64,000 bases of DNA from JAEZBP01 sp963832725 (GTDB lineage: Bacteria; Myxococcota_A; Polyangia; Polyangiales; Sandaracinaceae), in contig CAWHVG010000002.1 in NCBI GenBank assembly GCA_963832725.1, positions 1,426,001-1,490,000 of the forward strand. Direction: 5' to 3'. A model generated the notes under the pieces. The model had not been told where the DNA came from, did no database searches, and saw only the letters and a program-made list of their open reading frames with translations. Positions 56,898-64,000 of the stretch are shown piece by piece; position 1 is the stretch's first letter; each line of letters starts with the position of its first letter. Position numbers and translations under genes: made by a program.

Positions 56898-57446
56898 CTA
56901 CTCCCGCTCGTCCGTCGTGTCCTGCTCCTCGTCGGCGTCGGTCGCCTTCTCCGGAAACTCCGGCGCGACGTCGAGCTGCTCGAGGAAACGGCGCAAGAGC
57001 CCGTCCACCATCAGGTCGCGCTCGTCGGCGTCGACCACGCCGTCCACGTACTTCGCGCGGACCTGCTGGTGCTTGATCCGGTACTGCCCGATGAGCTGCT
57101 TGTAGCGCTCCTGCTGGGCCCAGATGTGGCGATGGTTGCGGACGTAGAGCGCGCCGAGCGAGGCCACCGACGCGCCTGTGAGGATGAGCCCGATGGGACC
57201 GGCGAGCAGCGTCCGGAGCACGACCAGGACAGCCGCCGCGCCGGCCGCGCCCGTGAGCAGCTTCTTGCCCGAGCCGGGCGAGCGAACGCCCTGCCAGGCG
57301 ACCTCCCACGCCTCGCGCGAGGCCAAGAGCAGCGCGATGAAGTTCGCGCGATCCGAGCCCTGCTCCCAGTACTTCTTGATCGCGGTCTTCAAGAAACCGT
57401 CGTAGCTCGCGGTGGCCGTGTCTTTGTCGTGCTCTTCGTCACTCAT
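56898..57446 (-). CDS. Membrane protein with flanking charged helices
   Basis: 182 residues from the ATG at 57446 (AAGG eight bases upstream; a GTG at 57455 is weaker). An acidic N-terminus (MSDEEHDKDTATA) precedes a helical region (FLKTAIKKYWEQGSDRANFI), two hydrophobic segments at about 65-105 (LLTGAAGAAAVLVVLRTLLA and IGLILTGASVASLGALYV), and a long charged helix (QERYKQLIGQYRIKHQQVRA) with an Asp/Glu-rich tail. Family not recognised. It is coupled to pfkA (4-base gap) and could regulate or localise it, though that is speculative. Confidence 0.72.
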   Translation of the reverse strand: MSDEEHDKDTATASYDGFLKTAIKKYWEQGSDRANFIALLLASREAWEVAWQGVRSPGSGKKLLTGAAGAAAVLVVLRTLLAGPIGLILTGASVASLGALYVRNHRHIWAQQERYKQLIGQYRIKHQQVRAKYVDGVVDADERDLMVDGLLRRFLEQLDVAPEFPEKATDADEEQDTTDERE

Positions 57447-57699
57447 ACCGCGCACCTTAGCGTGGAATCCGCGTCGAGTCGCCGTCCCGTCGGGGCCGGC
57501 GCGCGGCGCCCGTCGCGAGGACGTCCGCCATCACAGCCCCCTCGCGGGGAACGTCAAGACCCACGGCGGCGTCGCTGCATCGAGACGTCGTCGAACCATG
57601 ACGCCGGTGGCGGCAACGGGCGTGCTCGCTTCCCCGCGTCCACGGCGCGCTCGTGACGACTCGACGGCGCCGCTCTGCGCTCGCACACCGTGACGCGGC

Positions 57700-57840
57700 T
57701 CAGTCGAAGAGCTCGCTCACCTGGCAGCGGAACCCCGGCAGGACCTGGCCGCCGTCGAGCTCGTCCTCGGGCCCTTGTACACGGCGACCGATCGCACGGG
57801 ACGCTCGAGCCCGAGCGCGGGCGGTCGCGCTGGGCGGCGT
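57700..57840 (-). pseudogene. C-terminal remnant resembling a Uma2-family (DUF820) protein
   Basis: On the minus strand the frame ending at the TGA at 57700-57702 reads DELDGGQVLPGFRCQVSELF, and the adjoining frame reads PVRSVAVYKGP. Joining them needs one extra C in GGGCCC near 57765. The LPGF...V.ELF ending is typical of Uma2 endonuclease-fold proteins. The upstream part is missing and replaced by the start of the TPR/peptidase gene, so this is a decayed fragment. Family assignment is tentative because only about 40 residues remain. Confidence 0.45.
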
Positions 57841-57846
57841 TAGACT
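57841..57846 (+). promoter_or_regulatory. TANNNT -10 element, leaderless start
   Basis: TAGACT ends eight bases before the ATG at 57855; no Shine-Dalgarno. Confidence 0.45.
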
Positions 57847-57854
57847 GCCGATCG

Positions 57855-60666
57855 ATGCTCACGCGCCGCGCTCCGTCCGTCGTCGGGCTCTTCGTCCTGC
57901 TCGCGACGACCTCGGCCTCCGCGCAGACCGCACCCGCCTCGTGCTCGGACCTGGCGAGTTGCCGTCAGGCGCTCGCGCACGGGGACTACACCGTCGCCGA
58001 GCAGGGGCTCTCGCGTCTTCGCCGCGGCCGCGGCGGCGCCGAAGCGACCGTCGCCCTCGGGCGGGTGTACCTCGAGACGGGACGCTACGAAGAGGCGGCG
58101 AACCTGGTGCGTCCGCTCTCCCGCCGCAGCGCCGCGCAGGTTCCCGCTGCCACGCTCCTCGGCGAGGCCGAGATGGCGCGCGGAAGGCTCGACGAGGCGC
58201 AGCGCGCGTTCGAGTCGGTGATTGGCGAAGCGAGCGCCCATCGGGCGCGCGTCCTGCTCGGCCGGCTGCTCCTGCGCGAGGGCCACGAGCGCGAGGCGCA
58301 GCTCCCGCTGATGGCGCTCATCCAGGCGTACAACGACGAGAGCATCGCCCCGGGCGACGCCGAAGGCTTGGCCTACGTCGGGATGGCCGCGTCGATGCTC
58401 GAGAGCCCGCACGACGCCAACGACGCGTTCGGCGAGTCGACCCGCGTCGAGCCGAACCGCGTGGAGACCCAGCTCGAGTGGGCGCGCCTGTTCCTGAGCA
58501 AGTACGACGCCGGTCACGCCGGGGAGTGCGTCCACCAAGCGCTGGAGCAGAACCCGCACAGCGCGCTCGGCCACGCCTTGCTGGCCCGCATCGCGCTCGA
58601 ACAATCGCTCGACCTCGTGCAGGCCGGCGAAGAGATCGACCGCGCCTTGGAGATCGATCCCAACCTGGTCATGGCGCACGTCACCCGCGCCGGCATGGCC
58701 ATCCGGGACATGGATCTGGACGCGGCCGAGCAGCACCTCGAGCGCGCGCTCTCGGTCGACCCGAACGATCTGGAGGCGCTCAGCGTGCGGGCGGCCCTCC
58801 GCTTCCTCGCGGACGACCAGCGGGCCTACCGCCGCGCGGTTCGCGAGGTCCTCCATCGCAATCCGCGCTTCAGCGAGCTCTACACGATCATCGCCGACTA
58901 CGCGGACTGGGAGCACCGCTACCCGCAGATCGTCGAGATGGCGCGCGAGGCGCTCCGGCTCGATCCGACCGACGCCCTCGCCCACGCCACGCTCGGATTG
59001 AACCTGCTCCGCATGGGTGACGAAGAAGAGGGATTGCACGCGCTGCGCGAGGCTTGGCGGCGCGACCACTTCAACGTCCGCGTCTACAACACCCTGAACC
59101 TCTACGACGACGTCATCGCCCGCGAGTACGAAGAGATCGAGGCCGCGCCTTTCCTCTTCCGGCTCCATCGCGAAGAGCGGCCGGTGATGGAGCGCTACGT
59201 GACCACCACGCTCCGCGCTGCGTGGCAGGACATGCGGCGCCGCTACCACTTCACGCCGCACACGCCGGTGCGGATCGAGATGTTCTCGACCGATCAGCAG
59301 TTCTCGGTCCGGACCAGCGGCCTGCCCCATGCCGGCGTGCAGGGCGTGTGCTTCGGCCAGGTCGTGACGGCCGTCTCCCCGCGCGCCGGCCCCTTCAACT
59401 GGGGGCAGATCACCTGGCACGAGCTCGCCCACGTCTTCCACATCCAGATGTCGCACAACCGCGTGCCGCGCTGGTTCACGGAAGGGCTCGCCGAGTACGA
59501 GACGATCATCGCGCGGCCCGAGTGGCGTCGCGAAGAGGACCAGAGCCTGTACTTGGCGCTCGCGGACGGCCGGCTGCCCCCCCTGCGCGAGCTGAACCAC
59601 GCCTTCACCCACGCTCGCACCGCGGACGATGTGATGGCCGCGTACTACGCGAGCTCGATGGTCGTGAAGTACATCGCCGAGCGCTTCGGCTTCGACCGCA
59701 TCGTGCGCATGCTCCACGAGCTGGGGCCGCGGTCGCTCGACGGAAGAGGTCGTGCAGCGCGGGCTCGGCATCTCCATCGATGAGCTCGACCACGACTTCC
59801 GCGAGCACACGCAGCAGCGCTTGGCCGCGCGGGCGAACGACTTCGCCGTCGACTTCGCGCTCTACGCGGATCTGGACGCCGTCACGCAGCGCGCCGAGCA
59901 ACACCCGGACGACGCGGCCGCCCAGGCCCAGCTGGCGGCGGCGCGGATGATCAACGGCCACGCGCAAGAGGCCGGGCAGGCCGCCGAGGCGGCGCTCCAG
60001 CGCGATCCGCACCAGCCGATCGCGCTCTTCGTGGCGGCGCGGCTGGCGCTGGCCCACCGCGACTCCGCGACGGCCGGCCGACACCTCAATCAGCTCATCG
60101 AGGACGGGCACGACGGCTACGAGGTCAGGCTGCTGCAAGCGCGGGCGGCGTTCGGGCGACGCGATCCGCAGGCGGCGCGGCGGGCGCTGGAGGCGGCGGT
60201 CGGCATCGACGGCGACCGCCACGAAGCGTGGCAGGGACTCGGGCAGGTGGCCGAGCGCACCCACGACGACGAGCTGAAGCTGCGGGCGCTCTTGCGCCTG
60301 GCCGAGCTGGATCAGCACGACCGCGAGGCCAGCCACGAGCTGATGGTGATCCTGGCTGAGCGGGGCGACTGGGACCAGCTCCTGCGCTACGGCGAGATGA
60401 GCGTCTTCGTCGATCCTCTGCGAGCCGACTCGCGGCGCCTTCTGGCCGAGGCGTATCTGCACGCGAGCCGCCCCGCCGACGCCCTGGCCGAGGCGGACAC
60501 CGCGCTGGCGGCGGGCATCGAGCATCCCGGCCCCGTGCATCTCTTGCGAGCGCGCGCGCTGACGGCGCTGCACCGCCGCCGCCAGGCGCAGGAGGCCGCC
60601 CAGCAGGCCGTCGAGGCCGATCCCGCGCTGGCCGAGCAGACTCGCGACGCCACCGGCGGCCACTGA
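57855..60666 (+). CDS. Exported TPR protein with peptidase-MA (gluzincin) domain (one frame break)
   Basis: About 935 residues. Signal peptide MLTRRAPSVVGLFVLLATTS. Residues ~30-420 are consecutive TPRs (VALGRVYLETGRYEEAANLV, GHALLARIALEQSLDLVQAG). A metallopeptidase domain follows: zinc motif HELAH at 522-526 in ITWHELAHVFHIQM and the third-ligand region RWFTEGLAEYE near 540. More TPRs complete the protein. Near 59737 the frame shifts (joining GPRS to TEEVVQRGLGISIDEL), most likely an indel. Peptidase-MA/TPR fusions are widespread in Myxococcota; the substrate is unknown and the domain may act in the periplasm. Confidence 0.87.
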
Positions 60667-60922
60667 CGCGGCTTCGGCTCGTCTTCCGAGCCCGGGCGCT
60701 GTCGTATGGATCGCCGACCGGGCTTCTGTCCCGGCGGCCATTGGCTCCGGCGGAGCGGGAGGGCTGCGTCGGCTGCCCCGTTCCCGAGCGTGCGCTGTGG
60801 TGTGGCCGAAAGAGCGCGTCTTCGGGTCGCGACGCAGGCGGCACGAGCGCGAACGCGCGCGGTGCATGGAGAGCGCACGAGCGAAGGTTGGCGAGCCACC
60901 GCTGCGGGCGCAGACTCCCGTC

Positions 60923-61759
60923 ATGAGCAAAGGACCGGCGGGCTACGATTGGTCGGAGGCGCGCGGCGAGCGATGGGCCGCGCAGGTCGCAGGCATGGAG
61001 GCGATGCTGCGCCCCGTGGACGAGCCGTTGATCGAGGCCCTCCGGCTCGACGCGCCGCACCGTATCGCCGAAGTCGGCTGCGGCGGCGGCGGGACGGCCC
61101 GCGAGGTCGCGCGCCGCGCGCCAAAGGGAAGCGTCGTGCACGGCTACGACATCTCTCCGGCCCTGGTCGCCGTCGCCCGCGAGCGTGCCGACCGACCCGA
61201 GCTCGCGTTCGAGCTCGCCGACATGGGCACGGCAGCGCTCCCGGGCGCGCCCTACGACCGCCTGTACTCCCGCTTCGGCATCATGTTCTTCGCGGATCCG
61301 CCGTCCGCGTTCGCCAACCTCGCGAAGTGGATCGCGCCGGGCGGCGGCTTCGCGTTCGCCGTCTGGGGCCCGCCGGCCGAGAACCCGTGGATCGCCGCCG
61401 TGCGCGAGACCGTCGCCGAGCACGCGGAGCTGCCCGAGAGCGATCCGGAAGGGCCGGGCCCCTTCCGCTACTGCCAGCACGACAAGCTGCTCGGCCTCTT
61501 GAGCGAGGTAGGCTTCGGCGGGCTCGAGGCACGGAACTGGCGCGGCGAGCTCCCCTTGGGAGGCGGATTGCCCGCCGCCGAGGCGGCGAGCTTCGCGCTC
61601 ACCTCGTTCTCCGCGTTCGCGCAGGCGCTCGCAAACGCGGGTGGCGACGCTCACGCTCGTGCCCACCGGTCGCTCGCCGATCGCTTCGCCGGCCACGAGC
61701 GGGACGGAGCGGTCCACATGGACGCGTGCATCTGCATCTTCACGGGCACCCGCGGGTGA
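60923..61759 (+). CDS. SAM-dependent methyltransferase (class I)
   Basis: 278 residues from the ATG at 60923. Motif I RIAEVGCGGGGTAREVA, motif II VHGYDISPALVAVARERA, post-I acidic ADMGTAALP and motif III WIAPGGGFAFAVWGP. The pattern resembles UbiE/MerR-type small-molecule methyltransferases. No biosynthetic gene is adjacent to name the substrate. CAGACT six bases before the start weakly resembles the leaderless -10. A 10-bp hairpin follows at 61866-61899. Confidence 0.85.
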   Translation: MSKGPAGYDWSEARGERWAAQVAGMEAMLRPVDEPLIEALRLDAPHRIAEVGCGGGGTAREVARRAPKGSVVHGYDISPALVAVARERADRPELAFELADMGTAALPGAPYDRLYSRFGIMFFADPPSAFANLAKWIAPGGGFAFAVWGPPAENPWIAAVRETVAEHAELPESDPEGPGPFRYCQHDKLLGLLSEVGFGGLEARNWRGELPLGGGLPAAEAASFALTSFSAFAQALANAGGDAHARAHRSLADRFAGHERDGAVHMDACICIFTGTRG

Positions 61760-61865
61760 GCTTTACGGAGCCCCGAGCCGCCGCGGCGTGACTCCGGCTT
61801 TCAGCATCCGGCAAACATCGCCTCAGCTCGCTGGTCGCCGTCCCGGCATCACCGCGAGGCCCTCG

Positions 61866-61899
61866 CACGAGCCCGATGGCGCCCGGCCGGGCTCGTGCC
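61866..61899 (+). terminator. Hairpin after the methyltransferase gene
   Basis: GCACGAGCCC (61866-61875) pairs with GGGCTCGTGC (61890-61899) around a 14-base loop. The following CCATTCCTCCC is only weakly T-rich. Confidence 0.5.
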
Positions 61900-61946
61900 A
61901 TTCCTCCCGCCGCCAGCAGGAATGTGCCGCGCTCGCTCCCCCGTTC

Positions 61947-61952
61947 TACAAT
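61947..61952 (+). promoter_or_regulatory. TANNNT -10 element, leaderless start
   Basis: TACAAT (5/6 match to TATAAT) ends seven bases before the ATG at 61960; CAGG directly before the ATG is too close to serve as a ribosome site. Confidence 0.5.
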
Positions 61953-61959
61953 CTCCAGG

Positions 61960-63927
61960 ATGCCCGGCCGCCGTCCCAGGCTGACGATCCCGACGCGGAT
62001 CTTCCTCAGCTTCGTCTTGGTCCTGGTGGCGTTCGGCGTGGTGTCGGCCGCCAGCGTGGTCCAGCACCAGCGGACCGCGTTGCGCCTGCGACTCTTGCAC
62101 GAAGGCTACCTCCCGCTCGCGCTGACGATCGGCCAGGCCAAGGCGACACAGGCCGTCTTCAACACCCTGCTCGACCGCGTGCTCCAGGAGCGCGACCCGA
62201 CGGCCACGCGATCCTGGCTCGAGACCGCGCGGCGCGTGCGCCCCTCCGCCGTGCGGCGCGCGCTCGGCAACATCGAGCGGGCCGAGCAGCTCGCCCCGCC
62301 GGACGAGGATCGTGAGGCGCTCGAGGAGATCCGCCACAGTCTGGATGCGATCCAGCGCGCCTACACCGACGGCGGCGCCCAGTTCGACTCCCTCTTCATC
62401 GCCCTCGAGAGCGGCCACGAGGACGAAGCGAGCGGCATCCTCGACGAGCTGCGCCTGAGCGAGCAGCACATCGCGCGGCGCCTGCGTCTCGCGTGGGGGC
62501 AGGTCCAGTCGCGCATCGCCGAGACCAGCCGCACCGCCGCCGAGCAGGAGCGCCAGTCGCTCTGGCAGATCGCCGTCATGGCGTTCGTCGCGCTCACCCT
62601 CGGGCTGGTCGTCTTGTGGTGGTCGCAGCGTCTCCTCTCGCCGCTCCCGCGTCTGCAGAAGCGTGTCGCCGCCGTGGCCCGGGGCGATTTCGACGGCCGC
62701 ATCGCGCCGGCGCGCGACGACGAGATCGGCCAGCTCACCACCGAGTTCGAGCGTATGGTCGACGCGGTCGGCGCCCGGGACCTCGAGCTGCGTGAAGCCG
62801 CCGAGACGCTGCGCGAGCTGCAGCGCATGCAGGAACAGATCGTGGCCGGCCTGCGCGCGGCCGTGGTCGTCGTGGACGATGGTGGCGTGGTGCGCTCCGC
62901 CAACCGCGCGGCGAGCGCCGTGCTCGGCGTCGAGGGTGACGCGGTCGACCAGCCCCTCTCCCAGAGCCTGCAAGCTCGATTGCCGGGCCTCGAGCAGGCC
63001 ATCGATCGCGTCGCCGGAGGAGGCGCGCGAGCCTCGCTGCAAGCGGCCACCCTCACGCGGAAAGAGGGCGGCCTCCCGCGCTCCCTCGACGTGCTGGTCA
63101 CGCCCTTCGGCACCGACGAGCCGACCGGCCCGCGCCGCTCCGTGCTCGTGGTCGCCGACGACGTCACCGAGGAGCTCCGCACCAAGCAACGGCTCATCCA
63201 GACCGAGCGCCTCGCCGCCATCGGCCGCATGGCCGCGCACGTCACCCACGAGGTCCGCAACCCGCTCTCCAGCATCGGCTTGAACGTCGAGCTGCTCGAA
63301 GAAGAGATCGAAGACGCGGGCGTCGAGGCCAAGGCGCTCCTGCGCGCCATCCAGCGCGAGATCGATCGGCTCACCGCCATCACCGAGGAGTATCTGCGCC
63401 TGGCCCGCCTGCCCGCGCCGCGCCTCGAGCCGGAGATTCTCGGCGACATCGCGGAAGAGGTCGGGCGCTTCGTCGCGCGCGAGATGGAGCACTCGAACGT
63501 CACCCTGCGCGTCGAAGTGTCGCCCGATCTGCCGATGGTGGCCGCCGACGAGCCGCAGATCCGCCAAGCGCTGTTGAACCTGCTGCGCAACGCGCGCGAA
63601 GCCGTGTCCGACGGCGGCGAGGTCGGCCTCTTCGCGCGCGAGCTCGACGGCGGCGTGGAGATCCGCGTCTCCGACCAGGGCCCGGGCGTCTCACCCGAGG
63701 TTCGGGCCCACATCTTCGACCTCTTCTACTCGACCAAGGACCACGGCACCGGCCTCGGCCTCCCGCTGACCCAGCAGATCGTCGCCGCGCACGGCGGCAA
63801 GATCCGCTGCGAAGACGCGCCCGGCGGCGGCACCGTCTTCGCCATGTGGTTCCCGCCCACGCGGGCGGACGCGGGCGATGTAGCCGACAGCGGCGAAGTC
63901 GCCGACGCCGTGGCGGGCGAAGAGTAG
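61960..63927 (+). CDS. Membrane sensor histidine kinase (HAMP-PAS-HisKA)
   Basis: 655 residues. First membrane segment at about 12-35 (IFLSFVLVLVAFGVVSAASV), a helical periplasmic sensor domain to about 200, and a second segment near 205-225 (IAVMAFVALTLGLVVLWW). A HAMP domain (RLQKRVAAVARGDFDGRIAP), PAS (LRAAVVVVDDGGVVRSANRA), HisKA with phospho-His in AAHVTHEVRNPLSSIGLN, and HATPase: LLNLLRNAREAVSD, SDQGPGVSP, GTGLGLPLTQQI. It ends in an acidic tail. The cognate regulator is not in the window. An NtrB-like architecture is possible. Confidence 0.93.
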   Translation: MPGRRPRLTIPTRIFLSFVLVLVAFGVVSAASVVQHQRTALRLRLLHEGYLPLALTIGQAKATQAVFNTLLDRVLQERDPTATRSWLETARRVRPSAVRRALGNIERAEQLAPPDEDREALEEIRHSLDAIQRAYTDGGAQFDSLFIALESGHEDEASGILDELRLSEQHIARRLRLAWGQVQSRIAETSRTAAEQERQSLWQIAVMAFVALTLGLVVLWWSQRLLSPLPRLQKRVAAVARGDFDGRIAPARDDEIGQLTTEFERMVDAVGARDLELREAAETLRELQRMQEQIVAGLRAAVVVVDDGGVVRSANRAASAVLGVEGDAVDQPLSQSLQARLPGLEQAIDRVAGGGARASLQAATLTRKEGGLPRSLDVLVTPFGTDEPTGPRRSVLVVADDVTEELRTKQRLIQTERLAAIGRMAAHVTHEVRNPLSSIGLNVELLEEEIEDAGVEAKALLRAIQREIDRLTAITEEYLRLARLPAPRLEPEILGDIAEEVGRFVAREMEHSNVTLRVEVSPDLPMVAADEPQIRQALLNLLRNAREAVSDGGEVGLFARELDGGVEIRVSDQGPGVSPEVRAHIFDLFYSTKDHGTGLGLPLTQQIVAAHGGKIRCEDAPGGGTVFAMWFPPTRADAGDVADSGEVADAVAGEE

Positions 63928-64000
63928 GGGCGATCGATCGCGACCCGGTCGGTCTTTCGCCGCCTCCGAGAACGTGCTAGCGCCGTCGCCATGGAAATGA

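Larger units (their letters stand above)
57447..57854. other. Region with a truncated gene remnant
   Basis: 408 bases. The minus-strand C-terminal fragment at 57700-57840 is the only coding signal. The rest shows nothing. The -10 element of the next gene lies at 57841-57846. Confidence 0.5.

Noticed and set aside
63978..64000. ATG at 63991 preceded by TAGCGC, possible start of the next gene
   Set aside because: Only three codons remain in the window, too little to support a feature.

Overview
The window is very GC-rich DNA with densely packed genes. Many products are lipoproteins with Asp/Ala/Gly-rich linkers, MopE-like Cys motifs or PEGA/TPR architecture. There are also a eukaryote-like Ser/Thr kinase, PAS-type histidine kinases and HExxH/TPR proteins. 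Together these suggest a predatory or saprophytic soil or marine bacterium of the Myxococcota (Polyangiales; Sandaracinaceae-like). This is inferred from gene style only, since there is no rRNA in the window. About thirteen reading-frame breaks occur in otherwise intact genes, including essential ones such as dnaX. Several lie in short G/C homopolymers, so this is probably lightly polished long-read sequence. I annotate those genes as single CDSs with a suspected indel.

Layout. 1-8.5 kb: a kinase N-terminus with an upstream TPR/PEGA gene, a radical SAM/SPASM enzyme with a 69-residue membrane peptide, recN, a CBS protein, a response regulator, a small membrane protein, a secreted esterase, and a lower-GC orphan immunity-type gene. 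8.6-18.3 kb: a divergent pair of secreted glycosidases (six-hairpin enzyme and GH13 amylase), then envelope proteins and lipoproteins. 18.4-25 kb: alaS, a minisatellite-filled convergent intergene with a 20-bp hairpin, an acidic repeat protein and a proline-rich outer-membrane protein. 25-31 kb: an isolated type III secretion SctV gene, then recR-ybaB-dnaX, with a hugely repeat-expanded DnaX linker. 31-38.7 kb: a hybrid kinase, a membrane/TPR protein, dinB, a truncated 3-hydroxyacyl-CoA dehydrogenase and pyrG. The last two share a divergent regulatory region with four 11-bp repeats.

38.8-44.6 kb: a MopE-type lipoprotein with a second TPR/PEGA gene, two Cys-rich lipoprotein paralogues and a glutamine amidotransferase. 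44.7-50.4 kb: an operon of a B-box zinc-finger protein, DUF4129, DUF4350, MoxR ATPase and DUF58 protein. 50.7-57.5 kb: an STN-domain lipoprotein, pterin dehydratase, polyphosphate kinase, small proteins, a rhodanese lipoprotein, phosphofructokinase and a membrane protein. 57.7-64 kb: a Uma2-like gene remnant, a large TPR/peptidase-MA protein, a methyltransferase and a sensor histidine kinase.

A recurring theme is translation start context. Genes inside operons mostly use Shine-Dalgarno sites or ATGA/GTGA/TGATG overlaps. Many genes at the head of a transcription unit instead have a TANNNT hexamer 6-9 bases before the start codon and no Shine-Dalgarno, which predicts leaderless mRNAs. The likely coupled modules are recombination repair and replication (recN, recR-ybaB-dnaX, dinB), nucleotide and energy metabolism (pyrG, pfkA, ppk), extracellular glucan breakdown (the two glycosidases), and envelope quality control or sensing (the MoxR cluster and the histidine kinases).
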